A DNA stretch of 64,000 nucleotides from Limnephilus marmoratus (GCA_917880885.1 OU862908.1:11209501-11273500), one strand, 5' to 3'; positions 42,636 to 54,776 are shown, counted from the first letter of the stretch. Numbers and translations: made by a program. Notes: generated from the sequence alone by a model not told the origin.

Positions 42636-43965
42636 ATTTCTGAATTCAAAAGTTGAAATAATTGACACACCCTATTATACATCGTGACAGAATAACAAAA
42701 GTGATAAGCCAAATCAACACTACAGAAGGAATTTCTAAGGTTGGGCGATAGGTAATGGGTACCTACCGATAGGTGAAGTCATCAATATTAAAGAAAATTA
42801 ATTTAAAGATAAAATTCTCAAATATCCGTTCGTTTGTAATCGATAATGGAATTGATTGCGGTTCCCTTTGAAATATTATGTTTAAAGCAAACAATAAAGA
42901 CGGATATAAACTTCTAAACAAACTAACCTTGTCATGAAAAATTAACTTTTGTAGAATCACATAATATGGATTCCTAAATATTATGGAAGATTCCGGCAAA
43001 CACACAAGCAATAAAAGATTAACCTGTTAATTAAAGTTATAAAATTTTATGATGTTTAATTGTCAATAGTCAAGTGGAACCAACGTCTAATCTTTTAACG
43101 CGATCCATGACTTAACAGCATATTTATTAGACAATTATCACACATTTTAGCGGTCGAAATATATTATTCATATAATATATAATTCATATCCAGGATATTA
43201 TCTCAAAATGAAATGAAAATCTCAAACCACATCCAAAAGGTAACAAGTTTCTTGAAAAGTTACCATTTTTAACAAACCTCTGCGTCTTTTTGGCTCAAAA
43301 CAATCGACATTGTATTGGTAAATTTATTCTTAATTAATTAATAACATTTACATAACGCATCAAAAAATGCGGAGCTTTTACATTCTTAAATGGTATTTTA
43401 GTTTCTTGAAATTAAATTTAAAAAAAAAAAAAAACTAAAAACGCCATATTACATAAGAAAACGTGCGAACTTAAGCTCGTGAACCGTTCATGACGGATTA
43501 TCGTGTAATAACGATGTCATGGACCTAACAAATAGAGGAAGAAAAAAACATTGAACGTTGCATTCGACCTAAAATTCAATGTGGCGTTCCAGTCAACAAT
43601 GCAAATTACATCGAGTCAGGAGTTGAAACGAACGTTTTGATTTATTATTTATTTATGCTCAATATCAACAATGCCACGCGTCGTTTGCAGCAACAGGTAG
43701 ATTGCCAATTCAACGATAAGGTGAAATCGAAGATAAATCATACATGAAACGTGTTTTTTTAATTAATTGGCCTAAGACTGCACGGTCTTATCAAGATACT
43801 CATTAAAATAATATTATGGACAATATTAAAGATAAAAAAATACCTTTTCACATTGTAGTTATAGGTAGGTATCTACTATTGATAATAACAAAGATACACA
43901 CTTGAAACTAATCCAATAATCTACGGATCAATGAAAAATTAAAAACAAAAGTAAAAGGGATATTC
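42636..43965. other. AT-rich DNA, no gene recognised
   Basis: No repeat partner or coding signature recognised in about 1.3 kb. Confidence 0.45.
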
Positions 43966-44045
43966 CTGTGTGTATCAGTAATTACTGTTTTTCTGTAAGA
44001 AACAAAAACGTAATTTTTCCCGGTACGTATCAGTAGGTGCTTAAA
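43966..44045 (+). repeat. Isolated unit of the 45360-46080 minisatellite
   Basis: GTATCAGTAATTACTGTTTTTC, AACGTAATTTTTCCCGGTAC and GTATCAGTAGGTGCTTA match the array about 1.4 kb away. The MITE at 44048-45002 begins directly after it. Confidence 0.7.
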
Positions 44046-44047
44046 CG

Positions 44048-45002
44048 TCCACTACACTACTCGCTTCGACGCTTCGACGAAGTTAGCCGAAGTTCGAAGC
44101 GCGTGTCTACACTATTCGCTTTGAACTTCAGAGCACTTCGAGTCCTTTGACTCGGGTGCAAATACCGACAATAAGGAACTCCAGTGAAAAATATTATGGC
44201 TTTAAAAAAATATATTCATCCAGACCAATAAACGCTGATTCTGAATATATACGTTTTTTTTCATAATATTAAACGTAGAGTTCTTAAAAATTTTTAAAAA
44301 TTGCATTTTTTAACGTCTCGTTAAAATACACTGTAAAGTTGGTACGATTGAATGGTTAGTGCTGACGTCACGCGACACCAGTCATTGTATCACATTGTAT
44401 TGAAATCAATTGAAATGTAGGTATGGCACAAGCCATCAGTATTAACAACATATCATGTAATTCTTTATTTCGTACTGTTTATAGAGATTTAGTGGTTGTG
44501 TTTATTGAAACAATATTTAAGCCCAAATAATTCAGTATCACAAATAGGGGTAACTCTGTTAGTTTATCTCTATTATTTAAAATATTGAAAAACTACTGCA
44601 CAAAAAAAATAGTAATGCTTCTTCTAGGGAGAATACTTCGAACAACGGAACAACCGATTTCAAAATGGCGGCAGTAGATCAGCTGATTGCCCAATCCCAT
44701 ACTAATTTTTCTGGAGTGATGACATCACACGATTTACCATATTTCCGGGGGGTCTTGAAAAATTAAAACTTTGACAATTATTTTAACTATTAAAACTAAC
44801 TCTAAAAATAAAAATAAAAATGCAGTTATCGAAGTTAGAATGTCATTATTTATAAAAAAAATAAAAAAAATTGGACTGGAGTTCTCTATTATCGGAAGTC
44901 AGGCGAGGCGAAGCGAAGTTGCACGAAGCGAAGTGAAGTTCGTGTCTACACACACTATCGTATTCGATTAACTTCGATCAACTTTGCGAGTAGTGTAGTG
45001 GA
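44048..45002. mobile_element. DNA-transposon-like element with TCCACTACACTACTCGC ends
   Basis: Left TCCACTACACTACTCGC and right GCGAGTAGTGTAGTGGA are perfect inverted repeats, continued by weaker inverted similarity (GTGTCTACACTATTCGC with CGTGTCTACACACACTATCG). Subterminal GCGAAGTTCGAAG-type repeats occur in both arms (GAAGCGAAGTGAAGTTC). The middle is AT-rich with no transposase. Confidence 0.85.
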
Positions 45003-45359
45003 GCTTTTACGTTTGAATACGTATTGCAATGCCCATTGTCTGGAAATGAATATTTCTAAATGCTTCGTGGTGTGCGTTGCCAGAAATAAAAACGTATTTA
45101 TCCATGAATACCTACTCAATTAATTGTATATCGTTTTCTTCCAAATCAGAAAATAAGGATCTTGGGTTAATACTTGATAGTAAACTAAATTTCAATAAAC
45201 ATAAACATATATAACAGAAACATTAGTGACTATGTGACTAATGTGTCTGTCTTCCATGCTTGGTTTTGTAATCCGTTCCTGTAAACATTTCAAAGATCTT
45301 ATTACTTTCAAAATACTGTATTTCTCATACGTTTGTAGAATTGTTGTTTTTTTTTTAAA

Positions 45360-46080
45360 TAAGAGAAACATTTAATTTTTCGTGATGCGTTTCAGGAGGA
45401 GATTACAGTAATTATTGTTTTTCTTTACAACTGAGAAACATTTCATTTTTCCGGTTCGTATCAGTGGGTGCTTACAGTAATTATTGATTTTTCTTTAAAA
45501 ATTAATGATAAAAAAAATCATTTTTCCGGTGCGTATCAGTAGGTGCTTACAGTAATTATTGTTTGTTTGTTTTTTAAATGAGACACAAAAAAATAATTTT
45601 TCCGGTGCGAATCATTAGCTGCTCACGGTAATTACTGAAGTAAAAACTTCTTTAGCACGTTGTAATTTGAAATCCGATGAAACGAAAAATAGCGACATTA
45701 AAAAGAGACAAACATATACATCTACAGGATTTAGCCTGCGAGAGAATGAGATAGTATAATCGGTCTCCTCTTTGTGCGGTGCTTCGTAGTCTCCCCACTC
45801 TTGTCTACTTTAGTTTTGTGGAGGTTTCACTTCTACCTGATGGGTATCAGGCAGAGATTACAGTGTTGTTTTTGTTTACAAATAGCAAAAATTTAATTTT
45901 CCGGTTCGTATCAGTAGGTGCTTAAAATAATTATCGATTTTTCTTTAAAATTGAAAGACATTTTTCCGGTGCGCATCAGTATGTGATTACAGTAATTATT
46001 GTCTTTCTTTGAAAATGAGAGACAAAAATACAATTTTTTCCAGTATTCATAGTCATATAATAATTGTTTTTCTTTAAAAT
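45360..46080 (+). repeat. Degenerate minisatellite, unit about 69-76 bp
   Basis: The core CCGGTGCGTATCAGTAGGTG then CTTACAGTAATTATTG recurs with landmark positions near 45405, 45474, 45549, 45625 and 45988. It is interrupted by an S2-type repeat at 45645-45840. A further isolated unit is at 43966-44045. Confidence 0.8.
45645..45840 (+). repeat. S2-type repeat inserted in the minisatellite
   Basis: AAAACTTCTTTAGCACGTTG, TACATCTACAGGATTTAG and TGCGAGAGAATGAGATAGTA match 10322-10440. The 3' half differs (CTTTGTGCGGTGCTTCGTAG). Confidence 0.6.
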
Positions 46081-46089
46081 TTAATAGTG

Positions 46090-46464
46090 AACTCTGGCGT
46101 TATGAAATTATTTCCTATTCTATACATCCGATTGCGATGAAACTTTGGTGAGTTGTTGTGCGCACACCCGGGACGGTTTCTACATATATTGGTGAGCTCT
46201 GGCTTTTTGAAGTTTGTATAAAAATTTTCAATAGATTGCGCGTGAGTTGTTCGAAAAATGAGTGAATTTCATATTAGTTTATTGCCAGGGTGGGAAGGGG
46301 AAGGAGGGAGGGAGAGGGGAATCCTAGAGGGGCGAAGGTGGAATGGGAACTCTGGAGGGGAATGGGACGCGGGAGGACAACAGGGGCGGGAACAGGGACA
46401 CGCAGGGAGAAACAATGTCTTTCATTGAGTGGCATTGCAACGCATGCCGGTTAATCGCTAGTTA
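46090..46464. mobile_element. CTAGT-ended element H3 with a purine-rich G tract
   Basis: TCCGATTGCGATGAAACTTTG near the start is typical of this group (compare GTCCAGCCGTTT and ATGAAA phrases in H2). The end reads GCATGCCGGTTAATCGCTAG, matching the CGG-CTAGT ends of H1. 46288-46410 on the plus strand is almost pure purine with many GGG/GGGG runs, suitable for G-quadruplex formation. Non-coding. Confidence 0.5.
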
Positions 46465-48584
46465 TTTGTAAAATTAACGATGGATAACGGTGGATGCATT
46501 TACCTCACATTTTTACTAAACTGCGAGAATGCAAATGCAGTGAGCTGTTCACCCGCCTCCCACAAAGTGCGTACTCACACTTATTTTCTATTTACCTATA
46601 AATATATTCATGACGGCGAACGTAAGCAGATGCAAAAATGCATATTAAATAAAAATTAATCGATCTAAAATATACCTACTTGACAGCATTTGAAAAAAAA
46701 GCAGATAACTTATGTATAAAAACATTTTATTAATTTTATGGATTTCATTTCATTTCATAGAACCTGTTTATTGACAAAAGTTTTGGGTTAGATGTTGTTT
46801 TTCAAGATAACATTTTTATGAAAATAAGAAGACCTCTGCAATCGAGAGGTTAAGACCCTTGTCAACGATTCAAGAAGTCATGAAATATAATAAATTTTAT
46901 TGCGTTAATACCTATATGTGATTTCACATTTAATTAAGAGGGCATTACCAGAGAAAACCAGAAATATGTAATTTTCAAATCAGATTTTAGACGTATTGAC
47001 TCTTTTCCACAAAAAATTATAAATGGATTTCGAAAGATTGTTCTTTGATCTAGCATTTGTATGTAATAAATTTTGAGAATTTTTTAAAAAATTTAGTATA
47101 ATAAGGTTATTCCATAGGTCGTTGGCAGATTTGTTAAATTTTCGAAAAAGTTTTTGTATTAAACCACACCCATTTCAAAGAATATAATCATGCAGTAAAA
47201 TAAATCAATACATTATCTAGCAAACGTATGTTTTAGAATTTTAATTTTAGTTTCAATAAAATCATTAAAAAATATGTACGTACATGTGTTTCTTGACGAA
47301 AATTGGTCCATTTGTGTATTTATTTGCGCACTTACAAACTAATGTATTTCAGATTTTTTTAACATTCTTATTAAATTTAGACATTATTGAAAAATGATAA
47401 ATACTTATAATCAAAAAATAACTACAAACATTATTTTAATAGTTTTATCATCACGCCTTTCAGCATTTTTGGATGAAGGTATAAATTAAAGCTAATTTGG
47501 ATTGAAATAAATTCGATATTGAGTTATAATTTAAAAAAGCTGGTACGGAGAATAATTAATCTTTCACATTGTAACCGCCCTGCACGATCGTAAGAACAAC
47601 TTTCGACGAAATGTGGATTTTCGTCCGCTGGCTGGTTAGACGCTCTCAACATAAAATATCACAAAACACTCTCGTTAGGGTGAATTGCCAATTTCAAAAA
47701 AAATAAATATTCTAGATATGAACTACCCTGTATTTTTTCCTCGTCTCCTTCCCCTCCCCATTCCGTTCAGACTCACACCTCTATTAGAGATTACAGAGTC
47801 CCACTGGGTTCTTGTGGAGGACAGTTGGGACTCTTGTGCAGGATTCACGTAAAAGAAGATGGGCAAGAATTTGAATTAATTGAAAGTCATCAATAATTTT
47901 ATAGTACTACGAGAATAACGTCAAAACAAGTAGTAAATTTACTCTTTATTATAAAAGATGTTTGACAATGGAGGGAAACATTTAAAATAAACGTATTACG
48001 TGAATACAAATGTTTATCTGTTAGTGTAAAAGATATTGGAGGGTAATTTAAAAATAATCACATTTCGAAAAAACGAATGCAGGCAGGTACCTACTAGTAG
48101 ATTTCATTGTTTTTTATTGCGCTGCTAACAAGGAAGCAATATAATCGTGTAATCAAACAACAAGTACCTTCCTAATTGGATGATAAATATTAAATGCAAC
48201 AATAAATTACTGTCACTAGGCTCTTGAGTACTTGTACCCGAGTGGCTGAGACAATAATCTAATAGGTATAATTTTATACTAAATCTGGTTTCTGACGCAG
48301 TTACTACCTATGTAGGGAGATAACAGTAGCCAGCTCCGCTTCTGGTTCTCCGTGAGAGAAGATCCGTGTTTGTTCTCATGGAAATGCACGTGTTCTGTTT
48401 GTTCATAAAAGTACCTACGCCATGACGTAGAACTAGTCTACAACAGAACAGAAAATATTAACTTGCATGAAGGAATTCGGTACACAGCTTAATCGAGAAC
48501 TGTGCAGGAACGTACCTACCTGCTAAATATCAGGAGGAATTTCAGGGTTGTAAAAATGCCGTTTTTTTAATAATATATTAAAAC
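46465..48584. other. AT-rich DNA, no gene recognised
   Basis: About 2.1 kb without repeat partner, coding signature or convincing exon. Confidence 0.45.
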
Positions 48585-48645
48585 AATTTCAAACTTTTTT
48601 CCACTTAATTCATTTGTGACCATAACCGGTTTCAGACTGTTAAGG
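48585..48645 (-). repeat. Truncated family a terminal repeat (3' half of hammerhead-like motif only)
   Basis: The minus strand reads CAGTCTGAAACCGGTTATGG then TCACAAATGAATTAAGTGG. The downstream part matches the arms at 27885-29155, but the CTGANGA core and 5' strand of stem II are missing. Confidence 0.65.
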
Positions 48646-49262
48646 ATCCGCAACCGGGCCCGAAAAGAAGAAGATGGAGAGATACGAAATTACAAATGTT
48701 AGAGGAAAGCGCTAACATTTACAGCGACAAAATCGATGCGAAAATTGCGAAAATGTTTAATAAAACACGACTCGTTTAAAATAGAGCAAAAATCTCGCGG
48801 GCATTGTCTTAAACAGCATTTAATGAAATACTGTGATTCATACATATAACTTGTAAAATAACTGAAACAAACGTGTTTATAATAATTTTTGGAGCACGCG
48901 ATTTTTTTTCTATCGAGGGAATTTTATATAATTTGCGTTTCGGCGCGGGCACTGTCTAGATAATATCTTCAAAAATAACATATGTTTTTTTAAGAGCTTT
49001 AAAACTTAACGTGTTTAAGGGAGATATGTAAGAAATCGGTAATAATTCGGGTAGCGGGCCCTTAAACTATTGTTTATATACATAACATACGGGGGAGGGA
49101 GAGAAGAGGTTAACGGGGTGGTATACAAAGATTTTATTCAAATTATATTGATTTTCCCAAATTTGTTGCTATGTCGTCTTGAATTTCTAGTTATTTGATT
49201 ATTAACAGTACACAAAATTACTTCGGGTTTATAAGATGACTTAAATGTTTGGGGAATATCTT
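48646..49262. other. Unassigned DNA
   Basis: No gene or repeat partner recognised. Confidence 0.4.
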
Positions 49263-49429
49263 AGGGGGCATGCATTAATTACTCAAGGGGGGGCTCAAAA
49301 GGGGGGGTCTAGCAAAACCTCATGTTACTTGAAAAGAATATACGAAGTGGCCCAAATTTATCTCACCAAGGGGGGGGGGTCTAGATTGGGAGAAAAACTG
49401 CTCACGTATTAATTGTAGGTATGCCCCCT
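49263..49429. mobile_element. Poly-G MITE, second member
   Basis: Ends AGGGGGCATGCATTAATTAC and GTATTAATTGTAGGTATGCC plus CCCT are inverted copies. G runs on the plus strand lie at about 49287, 49301 and 49369. Same length and design as 7506-7672 (both about 167 bp) though the terminal sequences differ. Confidence 0.8.
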
Positions 49430-50524
49430 TACATGAATTGTTAGCAACTTATTTTTAGTGTTGTGTTGTGATGTCGATTAATGTTATATTTATAATAAAA
49501 ATATAATTTTTGATTGATGGTTATATTTTAAAGGGACACATATTTTACACTGGTGTAGGAATAATATTGTAATGGATTCTTCATAAACAAAATAAACATT
49601 TTATTTAGAACATGTAAAATGGTCGATTTTTTGTTGGTGTACCTATTGTGTATTTAGCCTGAATTTCAATATTTGCATATAAGTTTAAAATTTCCCAACT
49701 CCGCTGACCATCTGGCTCAAATTACAGAAAAAAAGTTAAAAGTGAGTTATTTTAAAGCTTATTGAAAACATTTCAGGTAGGTACTTGAAGAAATAAATTG
49801 GCCACAATATAACTAACTGGAAAACCATTCATAAGTAATAAATTCGTCACCATTTTTACATGCCTGTCATTTTTTTTCATCTACGCAATCGAAATTGAAC
49901 AAAATTAAATAAAATGGTTGATTAGAATTTAGACTAATGATGTGTCCTTTTCTCAGAATTTGAAGGAACCTAGAACAATAATAATTCTTGATTTTATTCG
50001 GACTATTTCGAAATTAAAATTTCTCATAAGAAAAATTAATAGCCATCAACACAGGAAATGAATTAACATTGTTAAATTACTAAAAATACAATTCATAATT
50101 TAATCAAGATAACACTAAATTCATGTAAAAACCCAATTATCGGGCGCTATCATTAGAACTCGAAGTCAGGATTAGATGGAATTAAGATGAGGCATATTGC
50201 ATGATAATTCATACAAAGTTTTCAATTAAAATGTATCTATGTTACACCCGCTATTGCGACTCAACTCAAGGCTCGGTAATCAGTAACCGCCTTTTTCAGA
50301 ACTCCCTTGCCGATCCAACTTAACGCGGTACAAAAGTAACCGTATTAAACATACTTACCTCGTGGAAAAAAACCTTGTTCCAATACAAGAATAGAACAGA
50401 CAGATAACCTAATAAAGAGAGCACACATGTACCATAGAAGCAAAGCAACTTAATAAAAAGAGGTGAGTACATCTACCATGGTTTCGATAGGTGAATAATA
50501 TAATTTTGTTTTCTTTGGATATAA
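49430..50524. other. AT-rich DNA, no gene recognised
   Basis: No repeat partner or coding signature recognised. Confidence 0.45.
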
Positions 50525-50950
50525 TAAAAGAAATGTAGACTAGTTCATTTTCGTTATTTGTTTTTGGGGTGTTAAGCCGTGTTGCGCTACCTCCTTCTTT
50601 AGCCAACGTTATAGTACTGTTCACAGAACTACCTACTAGTCTAATTTCGCTGTAACTACGTTTTAGGTTTTCACGGCCACAAGTATTTTCGTTATTTGTT
50701 TTTGGGGTGTTATGCCGTGTTGCGCTACCTCCTTCTTTAGCCAACGTTTCGGACAGCGTTGCAGCGTCCATCAACAGGGCAGACATGGTGGATACTGCAA
50801 CGCTGTCCGAAACGTTGGCTAAAGAAGGAGGTAGCCCAACACGGCATAACACCCCAAAAACAAATAACGAAAATACTTGTGGCCGTGAAAACCTAAAACG
50901 TAGTTACAGCGAAATTAGACTAGTAGGTAGTTCTGTGAACAGTACTATAC
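50525..50950. repeat. Family e palindrome plus tandem terminal unit
   Basis: Arms of about 165 bp (50609-50947) mirror each other around about 50779 and include GTATTTTCGTTATTTG, TTGGGGTGTTATGCCGTG, CCTTCTTTAGCCAACGTTTC and GGACAGCGTTGCAGC. Left of this, the distal part of the same unit is repeated again in the same sense with a period of 138 bp (CCAACGTT at 50603 and 50741). Degenerate hammerhead-like cores occur near the centre: minus strand CTGTTGA in place of CTGATGA (A6 changed), plus strand with a disrupted core. Open frames here merely read through the palindrome. Confidence 0.85.
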
Positions 50951-51059
50951 ACTACTTTATATCTATTAATATAGGTACTACTATACTCTGTACTAAATAC
51001 TATATCTATTTCTTTTAACTTAATAATAATAAAAAAATGAAATAAGAAAAACAGTAAAC

Positions 51060-51300
51060 TTAATGTCGATTACTCCGGCTGTCCGACTTGACAGCTCGCA
51101 ACAGTCAACAACTCTGGTGAAAGAAAAGGGAACTACGAGTACCAAACACGGCTACCATCTTGACAGGATTGATGACCGGACACGAAACACACAATCAAAT
51201 TTAGAGACAAGTAATTTAAATTTTATTTTATTTTTAATTTTCATCTCCCGGCTTGCAGATCTAACCTGCCAGTCGGGAGAGCTGTCTTATTGTTAAATAG
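51060..51300 (-). repeat. Dispersed repeat partner of 3395-3525, with adjacent hairpin
   Basis: The minus strand contains GTGTCCGGTCATCAATCCTG, AAGATGGTAGCCG and GCGAGCTGTCAAGTCGG, as at 3395-3525. A perfect-ended hairpin TCTCCCGGCTTGCAG / CTGCCAGTCGGGAGA lies at 51244-51283. Confidence 0.6.
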
Positions 51301-51644
51301 AATCACTTCGAATATCGATGTGTTTAATAACAGTGAAGCACAAGTCAGACAAGAAGCTTTGTTGTTGTTAGTATGATTGTGCTTCATTGATTTATGAATT
51401 GCTTGAATCTGTTCAAGTCTTAATACTTTAGCTCTTTTAAAACGCATTGAAATTTTATTTTGTAATGTTTTAAAAATGAATAAATTGAATTGAATTGTAA
51501 TGCAAAGGGGTCAGCCAAAACAGGACTTACTCGTATGATAAGGTGAGTTTGAAAGGTGATATGGCTATAGTTGAGATAGGTTTGCTAAGAATTAGAGGAG
51601 ACACAGTCAGAACACATGAGAATCGGCACCATTATCGATAGTGA

Positions 51645-52020
51645 AAAAGTAATATTCGAATGATCACCATGAATCAAAATATTATTTACACGGGTGCGTT
51701 TAACATATTAGATGTGCTATGAAAGAACACCGGGAAGCATAACGGTCCGGAACATTAGTGTGACATTTTGAAATTTCCTGCTAGTAACCCAGAAAACATT
51801 ATTTTTTGTTTATTTCACTAAATGTAAATGCTTTTTTCTGCAGTATAATTGATTTGGTGGTGTTTATGAGTAATCTGAGTACTGTACCAGATAGAGGGTA
51901 CACTTTTCCATAGAACTGCACACTCAACTCAAATTTCGATTTTTCGGAGATATCTGACTAATCAACTGGATAATCAATATATTTAAGTGGCTACTGGCTA
52001 ACACGTAGATTACGAATAGT
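51645..52020 (-). repeat. Dispersed repeat E, shorter copy
   Basis: The minus strand shows TTGATTAGTCAGATATCTCC, GTGTACCCTCTATCTGGTAC, ATGTTTTCTGGGTTACTAGC and ACCGTTATGCTTCCCGGTGT, the same order as 27180-27800. It lacks about 300 bp found there. Confidence 0.65.
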
Positions 52021-52720
52021 TCCTCGGAAATAATAAAAAAATTGTGAGGTACAAAATTCAAAGTGTTGATAAAATAAATGTAACAACATTTGGAGATATA
52101 AATTCCATTATGCGAAATTTGGAATCATCCTACATCCTTAGCAAGAATGCCACACTTCACTACACCTCACGATCTCGCCCATTTGGAGTCAGAACTTCCA
52201 GAGGTCTCTTGAGACGCTGTGTTAGCCTCCGCCACACACGTAATGTTCTAAAACTTCAACAGTCTGAACTCTCAACAACCTTTGAAAGGTCCTGAAAAGC
52301 ACCCTTTATTCTCACGTAAAAAAGAAGTTACAAAGAAAGTGTAAACTCGTAAAACATAAATGTGAGGGTTGGTTTGATGCGAGATTTCGCAGATGTAATA
52401 TTTTTTTTTACTTTACAACAATGGTTTCCAGATGAACATTTGAGATAAAATAATCATTACGGTAAATTACATGCAAACAATGTAAGGTATTGCGGAAGCT
52501 AAGATTCACGCCTACTAGATATACAGGGTGACTAGTACTTACTAGTATCTATTGAAGACACCGCCCTCGAAATTGCTTCTCCCCAATAAAGTGATAAGGG
52601 CGAATTACTTTGTTACCTAATAATTATTTTTATTTACTAGGTATATCCGTGGACATTAAAAATTGACACAAATTCACAAAAATCCTGTTTTTACACGTCT
52701 CCTTTAGGTTCGTTAATATT
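52021..52720. other. Unassigned DNA
   Basis: An 83-codon open frame (52044-52295) has no recognised domain. ATACAGGGTGACTAG at 52519 resembles a transposon end but no inverted partner was found. Confidence 0.35.
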
Positions 52721-53139
52721 TCGCACCAAGTGGAATAGGCCACTTGCGTGGATTTCATAATGACTTGGAACAAATTGTGTGGACAGATTTTTTTACTAAG
52801 ATTACGAAAATTTTACAAATTTTTTTTAGAAATTTACAGTTTTTTTAATTTTAAATAAATAAATCCGTTATTTGGGCTCGTGACTCGTGACGTCACTACA
52901 TGAAAATATCCCGTCTCCGAAAATATTCAATTAATTTTGAAAAATTCCAAACTGATTTATTTTTTTTATATGGCAACAGTTTGATTTCCCACGAATTTTT
53001 GTATTTGACATTTAACATTCACTAGAGTTATTGTTTGTTCTCTGTTCTCTTATCGTTTGGTTTGACGTTTTGATAGATGTTACGAAGTGAACCCCGTACA
53101 TTTCATGCCTTCTGAAACCTATTTTAGAAGCGTAATTAA

Positions 53140-53320
53140 TGGTGATGGTGCTGATATTAACAAAATCAAATTTTATAAATATTAAATTTGATTTTGTTAA
53201 TATCAGCACCATCATTAGGTAATATCTTACTATCGTCATTGGGTAATATCTTACTGATATTAACAAAATCAAATTTTATACATATTATATTTGATTTTGT
53301 TAAAAATAATATAATATTAA
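53140..53320. repeat. Near-perfect hairpin followed by a second copy
   Basis: GATGGTGCTGATATTAACAA then AATCAAATTT is mirrored by AAATTTGATTTTGTTAATAT then CAGCACCATC, giving about 30 bp of stem at 53145-53215. A second hairpin starting TGATATTAACAAAATCAAAT follows at 53257-53302. GGTAATATCTTACT occurs between and after them, including at 53820. Confidence 0.85.
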
Positions 53321-53357
53321 TTAGCAATATAATATTATAATAATATTTGGATGATTT

Positions 53358-53402
53358 ATATAGCGCCGTTTTTGTGAAAAATCACCTCATGGGCGCTGTT
53401 AT
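53358..53402 (+). repeat. GCGCC hairpin block, third copy
   Basis: TATATAGCGCCGTTTTTGTG and CACCTCATGGGCGCTGTTA as at 25828 and 38495. Confidence 0.6.
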
Positions 53403-53860
53403 ATTAATATTATATTATTAAATAATATAATATTATAATTTACAAGTGCACGTTTATTACATTGGATTTAGTCTTATATAGGCGTTGAACATTAAAATTT
53501 TTAATGATCAATAAGATGGATCAAAGAAAAAAATATTTATGAGATGTAATATTTTTGGCATGCCTTTTTATTCTCCAGTGCCATTCGTGCGAAAAACGTC
53601 GTTTTTTTAAAAAGATTTTCGTCTATGTAATTATCGTTAAATTATGTCCCGTCTTTCCGGTTTATAAAAAATGGTCTGATTTTTCGAATTGAAATATTAA
53701 AAAAATCGCCAGTGTTTCAAAAATAGGATTAAAAAAAATATACGAAATGTCTTAGAATATTTGCCTAAACCGGAAAAAAAATTAAAAAATGTGATGCAAG
53801 TGGCCTATCGTCGTCATTGGGTAATATCTTACTAATATTATTAGTAACACCGGAATATCT

Positions 53861-54269
53861 GTTACTCATCTTCCTGTGCTAGATACACGTGTTTGAGGTT
53901 TACCAAGAATTTGAAGTCAATCCGTGTTCAAATTAAAAGATGATGAGCGATGACCGATGAGTAAGAGGTTCCTGTAAAATTAGCAAAAATGTAAGACGAG
54001 GTCAAACTTTTTTTCAAACGAAAAAAATGCTTAAAATTTTTTATTATGAAATATATATTGGTACCTACATATGATGATATTTGTTCTTCCCATTCATATG
54101 AAATTTGTTCTTCACATTCAAGTTTGTTGTGTGTTAATGAACTGTTAGTTCATTTAACACACAACTCGATTTAATATTACAACTCGATTATTTTAACTTC
54201 ATTATAAATAATATACCTACAATTTTGATAAGTACGTAAATTATATTTTGTTAATAATCATCATCATCA
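53861..54269. other. Unassigned AT-rich DNA
   Basis: GAACTGTTAGTTCATTTAAC-type short palindrome near 54138-54163; nothing else recognised. Confidence 0.35.
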
Positions 54270-54776
54270 CATAGTATAAAATGAAGTCGTTGAAAATGTA
54301 TGTGCGCGTTAATCTTTTAAACTACGCAACGGATTTTCATACGGTTTTCACCAATAGATAGAGTGATTGAAGAGGAATGTTTATATGTATAATACATGTA
54401 AATTATATTAGAGAAAAGCCGAGAAATTCAAAGAAAACATATTTTTGTGCGATTTAAAACGGCTGGCGGGCCGTACTATAGTCACTTTTGAAATTCGTTC
54501 TACGGAAGAAATTGGAAAACAGATGTCCTAGAGTAAGTAAGTATTTGAATTTCCCTTTTCAAATATCCAGTGTTGCAAGAATTGTATAATTAGTGGCGAG
54601 TTAATTAGTTTATATCATGCTTATTATAGTAGAGAAAAGCCGATAAATTCAAATATTCAATTCAGGCAGCGGGCAGCGGGCAGCTGGCAAGCGGGTGGTG
54701 TGGATTTTCTAAAGATTGGGTAATGGCGTTGTGTTTCGTTAGCCACAACAACGTGTTTCCGGGTCTGCTAGTATCT
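54270..54776. mobile_element. CTAGT-ended element H1, longer copy
   Basis: ACATAGTATAAAATGAAGTC at the start and TTCCGGGTCTGCTAGTATC at the end match 13287-13566. About 200 extra bp sit between two partial copies of TAGAGAAAAGCCGAGAAATT/TAGAGAAAAGCCGATAAATT (near 54410 and 54630), so part of the element is duplicated around foreign sequence. Confidence 0.65.

Larger units (their letters stand above)
52726..53815. mobile_element. Diverged inverted-repeat element with internal hairpins
   Basis: ATAGGCCACTTGCGT (52735-52749) and ATGCAAGTGGCCTAT (about 53794-53808) are inverted copies. Internal sequence contains the long hairpin below and a GCGCC block. Non-coding. The boundaries are uncertain. 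Confidence 0.5.

Noticed and set aside
50409..51018. Plus- and minus-strand frames of 103-147 codons with the same peptide on both strands
   Set aside because: They read through the arms of a palindrome; identical peptides on opposite strands reflect the inverted repeat.
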